A DNA stretch of 64,000 bases from Eutreptiella sp. 'Long Island Sound 2002' (Eukaryota; Euglenozoa; Euglenophyceae; Eutreptiales; Eutreptiaceae), in contig OZ038380.1 of assembly GCA_964036045.1 (NCBI GenBank), forward strand, positions 124,292,899 to 124,356,898, written 5' to 3'. Position numbers and translations under genes: made by a program. The first letter of the stretch is position 1. Every line of letters starts with the position of its first letter. Below the pieces are notes generated by a model. The model was not told where the DNA came from and searched no databases. It was given only the letters and a program-made list of their open reading frames with translations. Positions 17,501 to 29,724 of the stretch are shown here, in pieces.

Positions 17501-20500
17501 CAAATAATTCATCGAAGGGGTTGAATAATTCACGGAGGTATGAAATCATTCACGGAGGGGGTTAAATAATTCACGGAGGTATCAAATAATTCACGGAGGG
17601 GGTTAAATAATTCACGGAGGGGGTTAAAAAATCCCCGGAGGTATGAAATAATTCACAGAGGTATCAAATAATTCACGGAGGGGGTTAAATAATTCACGGA
17701 GGTATCGAATAGTTCACGGAGGGGGTTAAATAATTCACGGAGGTATGAAACAATTCACGGCAGGGGTTACATAATTCACGGGGGTATCAGATATTTCATG
17801 GAGGGGGTTAAATAATTCACGGAGGTGTGCAATAATTCACGGAGGCGGTTGAATAATTCACGGAGGTATAGAATAATTCACTAAGGGGGTCAAATTATTC
17901 ACGGAGGTATGAAACAAGTCACGGAGGGTGTTAAATTATTCACGGAGGTATTAAATAATTCACGGAGGGGGTTGAATAATTCACGGAGGTATCAAATGAT
18001 TCACGGAGGGGGTTAAATAATTCACGGAGGTATCAAATAATTCAAGGAGCGGGTTGAATAATTCACGGAGGTAAAAATAATTCACGGAGGGGGTTGAATA
18101 ATACACGGAGGTATGAAATAATTCACGGAGGGAGTTAAATAATTCACGGAGGTATCAAATGATTCACGGAGGAGGTTAAAGGATTCACGGAGGTATCAAA
18201 TAGTTCACGGAGGGGGTTAAATAATTCACGGAGGTATCAAATAATTCATGCTGGGGGTTGAATAATTCATGGAGGTATGAAATATTTCACGGAGGGGGTT
18301 AAATAATTCACGGAGGTATCAAATAACTCACGGAGGGGGTTAAATAATTCACGGAGGGGGTTAAATAATTCACGGAGGTATGAAATAATTCACGGAGGTA
18401 TCAAATAATTCACAGAAGGGGTTAAGTAATTCACGGAGGTGTGAAATAATTCACCGAGGGGGTTGAATAATTCACGATGGTATAGAATAATTCACGGAGG
18501 GGGTTGCATAATTCACGGAGGTATCAAATAACTCACGGACGGGGTTAAATAATTCACGGAGGGGGTTAAATAATTCACGGAGGTATGAAATAATTCACGG
18601 AGGTATCAAATAATTCACAGAAGGGGTGAAGTAATTCACCGAGGTGTGAAATAATTCACCGAGGGGGTTGAATAATTCACGATTGTATAGAAAAACTCAC
18701 GGAGGGGGTTGCATAATTCACGAAGGTATGAAATAATTCACGGAGGGGGTTAAATAATTCATGGAGCCATGAAATAATTCACGGAGGGGGTTCAATAATT
18801 CACGCAGGTATCAAAGGATTCACAGAGGGGGTTAAATAATTCACGGAGGTATGAAACAATTCACGGAGGGGGTTACATAATTCACGGAGGTATGAAATAA
18901 TTCACGGAAGGGTTAGATGATTCACGGAGGCATGAAATAATTCACGGAGGGGGTTAAATAATTCACGGAGCTATGAAATAATTCACGAAGGTATGGAATA
19001 ATTCACCAAGGGTGTTAAATAATTCACGGAGGTATTAAATAATTCACGGAGGTATTAAATAATTCGCAGAGGTATCAAATAATTCACGGAGGGGGTTAAA
19101 TAATTCACGGAGGTATCAAATAATTCAAGGAGGGGGTTGAGTAATTCACGGAGGTATGAAATAATTCACGGAGGGGGTTAAATAATTCACGGAGGTGTCA
19201 AATAATTCAAGGAGGGGGTTAAATAATTCACGGAGGTATGAAATAATTCACACAGGTATCAAATAATCCACGGAGGGGGTTAAGTAATTCACGGAGGTGT
19301 GAAACAATTCACCGAGGGGGTTGAATAATTCACGGAGGTATAGAATAATTCACGCAGGGGGTTACATAATTCACGGGGGTATGAAATAATTCACGGAGGG
19401 GGTTAAATAATTCATGGAGGCATGAAATAATTCACTGAGGGGGTTAAATAATTCACGGAGGCTTGAAATAATTCACGAAGGTATGAAACAATTCACCGAG
19501 GGTGTTAAATAATTCACGGACGTATTACATAATTCACGGAGGAGGTTGAATAATTCACGGAGGTATCAAATGTTTTCCGGAGGGGGTTAAATAATTCACG
19601 GAGGTATCAAATAATTCAAGGAGGGGGTTGAATGATTCACGGAGGTAAAAATAATTCACGGAGGGGGTTGAATAATACACGGAGGAATGAAATAATTCAC
19701 GGAGGGGGTTAAATAATTCACGGAGGTATGAAATAATTCACGGAGGGGGTTACATAATTCACGGAGGTATCAAATAATTCACGGAGGAGGTTAAAGGATT
19801 GACGCATGTATCAAATAGTTCACGGAGGGGGTTGAATAATTCACGGAGGTATCAAATGATTCATGGAGTGGGTTGAATAATTCATGGAGGTATGAAATAA
19901 TTCACGCAGGTATCAAATAATTCACGGATGGGGTTAAATGATTCACTGAGGGGGTTAAATAATTCACGGAGGTATGCAATAATTCACGGAGGGGGTTGAA
20001 TAATTCACGGAGGTATGAAATGATTCACGGAGGTATCAAATAATTCACGGGGGGGGTTGAGTAATTCACGGAGGTATCAAACAATTTACGGAGGGGCTAA
20101 ATAATTCACAGAGGTATCAAAAAACTCAAGGAGGGGGTTGAATAATTCACGGAGGTATCAAATAATTCACGGAGGGGGTTAAATAATTCACGGAGGTATG
20201 AAATGATTCACGGAGGGGGTTGAATAATTCACGGAGGTTTAAAATATATCATGGAGGGGTCGGAATAATTCACGGAGGTACGAAATGATTCACGGAGGGG
20301 GTTAAATACTCTACGGAGGCATGAAATCATTCACGGAGGGGGTTAAATAATTCGGGGAGGTATGAAATAATTCACGGAGGGGGTTAAATAAGTCACGGAG
20401 GTATGAAATAATTCACGGAGGTATCAAATAGTTCACGGAGGGGGTTAAATAATTCACGGAGGTATCAAATAATTCACGGAGGCCGCCCAATAATTCACGG

Positions 20501-23500
20501 AGGTATCAAGTAATTCATGGAGGGGGTTGAATAATTCACGGAGGTATGAAATAATTCACGGAGGGGGTTAAATAATTCACGCAGGTATCAAATAATTCAC
20601 GGATGGGGTTAAATAATTCACGGAGGGGGTTGAATAATTCACGGAGGTATGAAATAATCCACCGAGGGGGTTGAATAATTCACGGAGGTATGAAATATTT
20701 CACGGAGGGGGTTAAATAATTCACGGAGGTATCAAATAACTCACGGAGGGGGTTAAATAATTCACGGAGGGGGTTAAATAATTCACGGAGGTATGAAATA
20801 ATTCACGGAGGTATCAAATAATTCACAGAAGGGGTTAAGTAATTCACGGAGGTGTGAAATAATTCACCGAGGGGGTTGAATAATTCACGATGGTATAGAA
20901 TAATTCACGGAGGGGGTTGCATAATTCACGGAGGTATCAAATAACTCACGGACGGGGTTAAATAATTCACGGAGGGGGTTAAATAATTCACGGAGGTATG
21001 AAATAATTCACGGAGGTATCAAATAATTCACAGAAGGGGTGAAGTAATTCACCGAGGTGTGAAATAATTCACCGAGGGGGTTGAATAATTCACGATTGTA
21101 TGGAAAAACTCACGGAGGGGGTTGCATAATTCACGAAGGTATGAAATAATTCACGGAGGGGGTTAAATAATTCATGGAGCCATGAAATAATTCACGGAGG
21201 GGGTTCAATAATTCACGCAGGTATCAAAGGATTCACAGAGGGGGTTAAATAATTCACGGAGGTATGAAACAATTCACGGAGGGGGTTACATAATTCACGG
21301 AGGTATGAAATAATTCACGGAAGGGTTAGATGATTCACGGAGGCATGAAATAATTCACGGAGGGGGTTAAATAATTCACGGAGCTATGAAATAATTCACG
21401 AAGGTATGGAATAATTCACCAAGGGTGTTAAATAATTCACGGAGGTATTAAATAATTCACGGAGGTATTAAATAATTCGCAGAGGTATCAAATAATTCAC
21501 GGAGGGGGTTAAATAATTCACGGAGGTATCAAATAATTCAAGGAGGGGGTTGAGTAATTCACGGAGGTATGAAATAATTCACGGAGGGGGTTAAATAATT
21601 CACGGAGGTATCAAATAATTCAAGGAGGGGGTTAAATAATTCACGGAGGTATGAAATAATTCACACAGGTATCAAATAATCCACGGAGGGGGTTAAGTAA
21701 TTCACGGAGGTGTGAAACAATTCACCGAGGGGGTTGAATAATTCACGGAGGTATAGAATAATTCACGCAGGGGGTTACATAATTCACGGGGGTATGAAAT
21801 AATTCACGGAGGGGGTTAAATAATTCATGGAGGCATGAAATAATTCACTGAGGGGGTTAAATAATTCGCGGAGGTATGAAACAATTCACGGAGGGGGTTA
21901 CATAATTCACGGAGGTATGAAATAATTCACGGAAGGGTTAGATGATTGACGGAGGCATGAAATAATTCATGGAGGGGGTTTAATAATTCACGGAGGCTTG
22001 AAATAATTCACGAAGGTATGAAACAATTCACCGAGGGTGTTAAATAATTCACGGACGTATTACATAATTCACGGAGGAGGTTGAATAATTCACGGAGGTA
22101 TCAAATGTTTTCCGGAGGGGGTTAAATAATTCACGGAGGTATCAAATAATTCAAGGAGGGGGTTGAATGATTCACGGAGGTAAAAATAATTCACGGAGGG
22201 GGTTGAATAATACACGGAGGAATGAAATAATTCACGGAGGGGGTTAAATAATTCACGGAGGTATGAAATAATTCACGGAGGGGGTTACATAATTCACGGA
22301 GGTATCAAATAATTCACGGAGGAGGTTAAAGGATTGACGCATGTATCAAATAGTTCACGGAGGGGGTTGAATAATTCACGGAGGTATCAAATGATTCATG
22401 GAGTGGGTTGAATAATTCATGGAGGTATGAAATAATTCACGCAGGTATCAAATAATTCACGGATGGGGTTAAATGATTCACTGAGGGGGTTAAATAATTC
22501 ACGGAGGTATGCAATAATTCACGGAGGGGGTTGAATAATTCACGGAGGTATGAAATGATTCACGGAGGTATCAAATAATTCACGGGGGGGGGTTGAGTAA
22601 TTCACGGAGGTATCAAACAATTTACGGAGGGGCTAAATAATTCACAGAGGTATCAAAAAACTCAAGGAGGGGGTTGAATAATTCACGGAGGTATCAAATA
22701 ATTCACGGAGGGGGTTAAATAATTCACGGAGGTATGAAATGATTCACGGAGGGGGTTGAATAATTCACGGAGGTTTAAAATATATCATGGAGGGGTCGGA
22801 ATAATTCACGGAGGTACGAAATGATTCACGGAGGGGGTTAAATACTCTACGGAGGCATGAAATCATTCACGGAGGGGGTTAAATAATTCGGGGAGGTATG
22901 AAATAATTCACGGAGGGGGTTAAATAAGTCACGGAGGTATGAAATAATTCACGGAGGTATCAAATAGTTCACGGAGGGGGTTAAATAATTCACGGAGGTA
23001 TCAAATAATTCACGGAGGCCGCCCAATAATTCACGGAGGTATCAAGTAATTCATGGAGGGGGTTGAATAATTCACGGAGGTATGAAATAATTCACGGAGG
23101 GGGTTAAATAATTCACGCAGGTATCAAATAATTCACGGATGGGGTTAAATAATTCACGGAGGGGGTAAAATAACTCACGGAGGTATGAAATAATTCACGG
23201 AGGGGGTTGAATGATTCACGGAGGTATCAAATAATTCATGGAGGGGGTTGAATAATTCACGGAGGTATCAAAAAACTCAAGGAGGGGGTTAAAAAGTTTA
23301 CGGAGGTATCATGTAATTCACGGAGTGGGTTAAATACTCTACGGAGGCATGAAATCATTCACGGAGGGGGTTAAATAATTCACGGAGGTATGAAATAATT
23401 CATGGAAGGGGTTAAATAATCCACGGAGGTATGAAATAATTCACGGAGGTATCAAATACCTCACGGAGAGGGTTAAATAATTCACGGAGGTATGAAATAA

Positions 23501-26500
23501 TTCACTGAGGGGGTTAAATTATTCACGGAGGTATCAAATAATTCAAGGAGGGGGTTGAATAATTCACGGAGGTAAAAATAATTCACGGAGGGGGTAAAAT
23601 AATTCACGGAGGTATCAAATAATTCATCGAGGGGGTGAAATAATTCACGGAGGTATCAAATAATTCACGGAGGGGGTTAAATAATTCACGGGAGTATCAA
23701 ATAATTCACAGAGGGGATTAGATAATTCACGGAGGTATGGAATGATTCACGGAGGGGGTTAAATAATTCACGGAGGTTTGAAATAATTCACGGAGGTATC
23801 AAATCATTCACGGAGGGGGTTAGACAATTCACGGAGGGATCAAATAATTCACGGAGGGGGTTAAATAATTCACGGACATATCAGATAATTCATGGAGGGG
23901 GTTAAATAATTCATGGAGGTATCAAATAATTCACGGAGGCTGTAAATAATTCACGGAGGTATCAAATAATTCACTGAGGGGGTTAAATAATTCACGGAGG
24001 TATGAAAAAATTCACGGAGGGGGTTAAATTACTCACGGAGGTATCAAATAGTTCACGGAGGGGGTGACATAATTCACGGAGGTATGAAATAGTTCACGGA
24101 GGGGGTTAAATAATTCACGGAGATATGAAATCATTCACGGAGGGGGTTAAATAATTCACGCAGGTATGAAATAATTCACGGAGGGGGTACAATAATTCAT
24201 GGAGGTATCAAATGATTCACGGAGGGGGTTAAATAATTCACGGAGGTATCAAATAATTCACCGAGGGGGTGAAATAACTCACGGAGGTATCAAATAATTC
24301 ACGGAGGGGGTTGGTTAATTCACGGGAGGATGATATAAGTCACGGAGGGGTTAAATAATTCACGGAGGTCTCAAATAATTCACGAAGGGGGTTAGATAAT
24401 TCATGGAGGTATCAACTAATTCACCGAGGGGGTGATATAATTCACGGAGGTATCAAATAATTCACGCAGGGGGTTAAATAATTCATGGGGGTATGAAATA
24501 ATTCACGGAGGGGGTTAAATCATTCACGGAGGTATGAAATAAGTCACGGAGGGGTTAAAAAATTCACGGAGGTATCAAATGATTCACGGAGGGGGTTAAA
24601 TAATTCACGAAGGTATGAAATATTTCACGGAGGGGGTTAAATGATTCACGGAGGAATAAAATAATTCACGGAGGGGGTTAAATAATTCACAGAGCTATCA
24701 AATAATTCACGGAGGGTGTTGAATAATTCACGGAGGTATCAAATAATTCACGGAGGGGGTTAAATAATTCACCGAGGTATGAAATAATTCACGGAGGGGG
24801 TTCAATAATTCAGGGAGGTATCCAATAATTCATGCAGGGGGTTGAATAATTCACGGAGGTATCAAATAATTCACGGAGGGGGTTGAATAATTCACGGTGG
24901 TATGAAATGATTCACGGAGGGGGTTAAATAATTCACGGAGGTATCAAATAATTCACGGAGGGGGTTAAATAATTCACCGAGGTACCAAAGAATTCACGGA
25001 GGGGGTTGAGTAGTTCACAGAGGTATCACATAGTTCACGGAGGGGGTTGAATAATTCACGGAGGTATCAAATAATTTACGCAGGGCGTTAAAAGATTCAC
25101 GGCGGTATGAAATAATTCACGGAGGGGGTTAAATAATTCACGGAGGTATGAAATAATTGACGGAGGGGGTTAAATTGTTCACGGAGGTATGAATTAATTC
25201 ACGGAGGGGGTTAAATAATTCAGGGAGGTATCAAATAATTCACGGAGGCGGTTAAATAATTCACGGAGGTATGCAATAATCCACGGAAGGGGTTAAATGA
25301 TTCACGGAGGTATGAAATAACTCACGGAGCAGGTTAAATAATTCACGGAGGTATCAAATAATTCACGGAGGGGGTGAAATAATCCACGGAGGTTTGAAAT
25401 AATTCACGGAGGGGGTTACATAATTCACCGAGGTATCAAATTATTCACGGAGCGGGTTAGATAAATCACGGAGGTATGAAATAAACCACGGAGGGGGTTA
25501 AATAATTCACGGAGGTATGAAATAATTCACGGAGGGGGTTAAATAATTCACGGAGGTATGAAATGATTCACGGAGGGGGTTAAATAATGCATGGAGGTAT
25601 GCAATAATTCGCGGAGGGTGTTGAATAATTCACGGAGTTATGAAATAACTCACGCAGGAGCGTAAATACTTCACGGGGGTATCAAATAATTCATGGAGGG
25701 GGTTAAATAATTCACGGAGGTATGAAATAATTCACGGAGGGGGTTAAATCATTCACGGAGATATGAAACAATTCGCGGTGGAGGTATGAGATAATTCAGG
25801 GAGGGGGTTGAATAATTCACGGAGGTATCAAATAATGCACGGAGGTATCGGATAATTCATGGAGGGGGTTAAATGATTCACGGAGGTATGAAATGATTCA
25901 CGGAGGGGATTAGATAATTCACGGAGGTATCAAATAATTCACGGAGGTATGAAAAAACTCATGGAGGAGGTTAAATGATTCCGGTAGGTATGAAATAATT
26001 CACGGCGGCGGTGAAATAATTCACGGAGGTATGAAAAATTCACGGAGGGGGTTGAATTATTCACCGAGGTATCATATCTTTCACGGAGGGGGTTAAATAA
26101 TTCACGGAGGTATGAAATAATTCACGGAGGGGGTTAAATAATTCATGGAGGTATCAAATAATTCACGGAGGGGGTTAAATAATTCACGGAGGTACCAGAT
26201 AATTCATGCAGGGGGTTAAATAATTTCCGGAGATGTCAAATACGTCACGGAGGGGGTTAAATGATTCACGGAGGTATGAAATAATTCACGGACGGGGTTA
26301 AATACTTCACGGAGGTATGAAATAATTCAACCAGGGGGTTAAATAATTCACGGAGGTATGAAATAATTCACGGAGGGGGTTAAATAATTCACCGAGGTAT
26401 CAAATTATTCACAGAAGGGGTTAAATACTTCACGGAGGTATGAAATGATTCACGGAGGGGGTTAAATAATGCATTGAGGTATGCAATAATTCGCGGAGGG

Positions 26501-27008
26501 TGTTGAATAATTCACGGAGGTATGAAATAACTCACGCAGGAGCGAAAATACTTCACGGGGGTATCAAATAAATCACGGAGGGGGTTAAATCATTCACCGA
26601 GGTATGAAATAACTCACGGAGAGAGTTCAATAGTTCACGGAGGTATCAACTAATTCACGCAGGGGGTTAAATATTTCACCGAGGTATCACGGAGGGGCGT
26701 CAATAGTTCACGCAGGTATGACATGATTCGCGGCGGAGGTATGAGATAATTCAGGGAGGGGGTTGAATAATTCACGGAGTTATCAAATAATGCACGGAGG
26801 TATCAGATAATTCACGGAGGGGGTTAAATAATTCACGGAGGTATGAAGTGATTCACGGAGGGGATTAAATAATTCACGGAGGTATCAAATAATTTACCGA
26901 GGGGGTTAAATAATTCACGGAGGTATGCAATAACTGATGGAGGAGGTTAAACAATTCCGGTAGGTATGAAATAATTCACGGAGGGGGTGAAATAATTCAC
27001 GGAGGTAT
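14546..27008 (+). repeat. 41-bp satellite block, 12.5 kb
   Basis: Continuous dimers with scattered point changes, single-monomer deletions (two GTATC-type monomers in a row) and sporadic 1-3 bp changes. No gene, RNA or other repeat is seen within it. Divergence is uneven: duplicated segments carry shared private variants, which shows that local tandem duplication shapes the array. Confidence 0.97.
18275..23160 (+). repeat. 2.4-kb tandem segmental duplication inside the satellite
   Basis: Rare variants recur in order at a fixed offset. CGATGG in a TTCACGATGG unit is at 18475 and again at 20888 (offset 2413). GGCCGCCC, unique to these places, is at 20481 and 23017 (offset 2536). The offsets differ by 123 bp, exactly three 41-bp dimers, explained by extra units in the second copy near 21870-21990. 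Edges are approximate: copy 1 runs about 18275-20690 and copy 2 about 20690-23160. Confidence 0.85.
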
Positions 27009-27127
27009 AAAATCTTAGCTCAGCCGTGCCTGAGCTTTGGTTTTGCTCGTCGGGTGGTGTGTGTGTGCGCATGCGTGTGTGCAGTGAGGCTCTGTACTTG
27101 TAGAGCATTTTTGCTTGTTGCCAGCAG
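27009..27127 (+). repeat. Split direct repeat A1
   Basis: 119 bp, starts AAAATCTTAGCTCAGCC, identical to 33125-33243. It contains an inverted repeat GCTCAG/CTGAGC at 27018-27035, a possible recombinase-binding arm, and a GT-rich stretch. Confidence 0.95.
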
Positions 27128-27189
27128 ACCATAGGTGGTCACACGTAGAGCCTGCTCCGTGACACTTTGGAACGACCCGGTCTGTGAAT

Positions 27190-28239
27190 ATGTCAGTTGA
27201 CGATTTTGCCGTCTTCGCGAAGGGAACAATTTGTTCCCAGTTCATTGATAGCGTTCCCATGCTGGAGATAGCCAGGGCTGCCTCGCAGGTGGAGATGAAG
27301 CTGTCGGTGCTGCTGGAACGCAGGTCAGAGTGGGAGGCTAGTTTCGTCGCCAGGTACGGAATAGAGTTGGGGGAGGTGGGGCTGGTGAAGATGATCGCCT
27401 CGTATTGCGTCATGGCCCAGTGCGACCTGGATGTGGCGTCGCTGGGCTTTGTCAAGGTGGAGGTACCGCCCCAGCAGCCGCAGACGGTGTCGCCAGAGCT
27501 TCAGGAGCTCAAGCAGTTGGTTCAAGGACAGGCCCTTGTGATGGAGGGCCTGCGCAAGCAGTTGGAGGCGGTCAGTGCCAAGGCCGAGGCGGAGTCCAAG
27601 AGGAAAATGGCGAAGGTCCCGCCGCTGTGTAAAGCGGAAATCGTGAAGGTGAGGGAGTTGGATTCTAAGCCCCAGTGGATCTTCGCCAGCCTTCTCGCGC
27701 TGTCCACCTTGTTGTGGCGCAGGGAGGTGCCCCAACACGAATACGTCTCCAAGTACAAGGACAAGGAAAAGTTCACGGACGCCATCCTGGACGAGCTGGC
27801 GCCGGTGGTGGACGCGGACTCCGCGGACACGGAAGTGTGGCAGCTGGAGTCCATGGATGATGACGAACTTACGCGCCTTCGGAGTTTTGTCCAGGCGGTC
27901 TGGACGTTCACGGTGACTAGCCTGTCGGCATACAGGGGCAAGAAGGGCTTGGACCCCGGACAGGTCGGCGAGGGGTCGGACGCGGCCGAGCATGCGTCCG
28001 ATGTGCCTGTGCTGTCCGCTGGTTGTACGGGAGCGGCGGAGGAGGAGGTGGTGGGGCGGCGGCTGCAAGCCATGAAGGGTAAGTTCCGCGTTGAGGGGGG
28101 CCGCCGCCTGTACACCGCCAAGCCGGGTGCCGAGCCGATGGACGTCACCAATGCCCCGGTGACAGCGTGTCGGGCATGCAAGAACGCTGGGAGGGGAGTG
28201 AAACGGCATTGGTTTCACGAGTGCCCCGGCTTTGACTGA
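27190..28239 (+). CDS. Gag-like protein with C-terminal zinc knuckle variant
   Basis: ATG at 27190, about 350 codons, TGA 28237-28239. The order is an N-terminal helical region, a coiled coil near 100-145 (LQELKQLVQGQALVMEGLRK), a basic patch, then a central helical region (PQWIFASLLALSTLLWRREV). The C-terminus is CRACKNAGRGVKRHWFHEC, a CX2CX9HX4C knuckle with a longer Cys-His gap than the retroviral CX2CX4HX4C. Position and knuckle fit the nucleic-acid-binding capsid-like protein of a retroelement. The reading frame continues past the TGA directly into the recombinase, so Gag-recombinase readthrough is possible. Confidence 0.75.
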   Translation: MSVDDFAVFAKGTICSQFIDSVPMLEIARAASQVEMKLSVLLERRSEWEASFVARYGIELGEVGLVKMIASYCVMAQCDLDVASLGFVKVEVPPQQPQTVSPELQELKQLVQGQALVMEGLRKQLEAVSAKAEAESKRKMAKVPPLCKAEIVKVRELDSKPQWIFASLLALSTLLWRREVPQHEYVSKYKDKEKFTDAILDELAPVVDADSADTEVWQLESMDDDELTRLRSFVQAVWTFTVTSLSAYRGKKGLDPGQVGEGSDAAEHASDVPVLSAGCTGAAEEEVVGRRLQAMKGKFRVEGGRRLYTAKPGAEPMDVTNAPVTACRACKNAGRGVKRHWFHECPGFD

Positions 28240-29724
28240 TGGGGAAGCTGCCCCATCCGGCCCATCCCTCCCGAGCCCCGGGAGGCCTTGGTGGTTCTCG
28301 GACCGCCGGACTTCCGGGATGGCGAGGACGTGGTCTGGCGCCTGGTGTGGGCAGCGTGGAGACGGATATGGAAGGAGGATGAGATCACCTCCGTGGACGC
28401 CCTGCAGGCATCCTCCTGGGCAAAAAGCACCATGGGTACGTATTGTACCCACTTCCGCAAGATGGCCCTCTGGGTGGGCTACACGCCCACGTCCGAGCTT
28501 GAACGAGCGGCGTGCCGCTACATTTTCCAGTTATGGGGACTGGGGTACTCGGGAAGCTCCCTCAAGGTCGCAGTGTCGGCGTTCCGGGCGCTGGAGGACA
28601 TGGGATGGCTGCCCGCGTTCGTCAGTCGCCGGGTCTGGCGCTGTGCCAAGTGGGCGCCCACGGAGCCGGCCCTACGGCCCTACGCAGGTTTGGACGACCT
28701 CCGCAACTTCGCGCTGGCTTGCACGGAGCGACCGCAGTGGACCGTCTATGGGATGGCAGTCCTGGCGTTCACCTGCCTTCTGCGGGTGGGTGAGGCCGCG
28801 CCCCTCCGTCGGGGGGGATCCCGGTGTCGGGGATTGGCGTTCCGCACGGTCAAGGTGGCGCCGCGCATCGTGCGCAGGCGACTCGGGAAGTATGCCCAAG
28901 AGTGGCTGGGCTGGCTCGATGCCACGGGGGCCACGTCTGCTGTCGTCGGAGCGCAATTCTGTCCGCAGGGACCAGCTTTCATGCAGTCGGTCATGGCTAC
29001 CGCGTTGGGGGGCAGCGACAACCCCCACGCCAGGTGGCACGCATGGAGGCGAGGGGGCTCCGCGGCCCTGCGATGGTTGGGGCTGCCCATCAAGTGGCTG
29101 GCTTGGTGGGGGCGGTGGCTTTCGGAGACGGTGGCAGTCCACTACGCCGACGCGCCCGACGACTTCGTCGTCACGACCGGGGCTGTCCTCCCCTGGCCCC
29201 CTGACAACCATGCAGGAGAGTTCGTTTGGCGCGCCGTGTCCCTCCGGGACGTTTTCCCGAAGGAGCTCCTGGAGCTCTGTGCCCCTGATGCCGATGAGCC
29301 CCCACAATGGGGGGGTGACGGGGATGGGTCGGCAGGAGGTCGGGGGGGATCGTGCCCTGGGGAGTCCGCGAGTCCTGCCGCTGCGGGAGCTGCTGGGAGG
29401 GAGGACCGGGCTGGCGCACGTGACCCGGGGGCCCCTCCGGCCCTTACGGCTGTTGAGGGGTCCTCAGGACGCGGGCGCCGGCCGCGGGGGGACGGGGGGG
29501 GGGAAGTCATTGATGTGGATGCAGACCCCCCACCTGCCTCCGCAGCAGGCTCCTCCATCAGGCGGCTGCGCATCGCGGCCCGCAGGACGGGTGAGGTCGC
29601 GTCCGTCTTGGGCAAGCGGAAGGCCGCGGGCCCGGCCAGGATTGTGGGTGCGGCTGCCCGAACGGCAATTTCCCGTCGCGTCGGAGCTGGGTCAGTGGGT
29701 GCGGGAGCGCCTTCGGACCGGTGA
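28240..29724 (+). CDS. Tyrosine recombinase (YR) of element 3
   Basis: In frame with Gag after TGA 28237-28239, with no ATG before the N-terminal domain (the first usable one, in AKSTMGTYCTHFRKMALW, lies within it). This suggests expression by readthrough or as a fusion. The N-terminal SAM-like DNA-binding domain covers roughly 28410-28640. The catalytic residues are all visible: Arg in LLRVGEAAPL, His and Arg in WHAWRRGGSAALRW, Trp in AWWGRWLSE and Tyr in VHYAD (codon 29143-29145). This is the R-HxxR-W-Y set of DIRS/PAT recombinases, which integrate circular cDNA. The C-terminal third is low-complexity Gly/Arg/Pro, overlaps the RT frame and ends at TGA 29722-29724. Confidence 0.88.
   Translation, partial: WGSCPIRPIPPEPREALVVLGPPDFRDGEDVVWRLVWAAWRRIWKEDEITSVDALQASSWAKSTMGTYCTHFRKMALWVGYTPTSELERAACRYIFQLWGLGYSGSSLKVAVSAFRALEDMGWLPAFVSRRVWRCAKWAPTEPALRPYAGLDDLRNFALACTERPQWTVYGMAVLAFTCLLRVGEAAPLRRGGSRCRGLAFRTVKVAPRIVRRRLGKYAQEWLGWLDATGATSAVVGAQFCPQGPAFMQSVMATALGGSDNPHARWHAWRRGGSAALRWLGLPIKWLAWWGRWLSETVAVHYADAPDDFVVTTGAVLPWPPDNHAGEFVWRAVSLRDVFPKELLELCAPDADEPPQWGGDGDGSAGGRGGSCPGESASPAAAGAAGREDRAGARDPGAPPALTAVEGSSGRGRRPRGDGGGEVIDVDADPPPASAAGSSIRRLRIAARRTGEVASVLGKRKAAGPARIVGAAARTAISRRVGAGSVGAGAPSDR

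Noticed and set aside
9380-28239. Reassignment of TGA to tryptophan in this genome
   Set aside because: Intact genes with many tryptophans, such as the recombinase, use only TGG, and TGA also ends several frames at plausible C-termini.
28232-29590. N-terminal half of the long plus-strand frame 28232-30445 as a separate gene
   Set aside because: It overlaps the recombinase in another frame and is a compositional shadow; only its later part (from about 29600) is RT.
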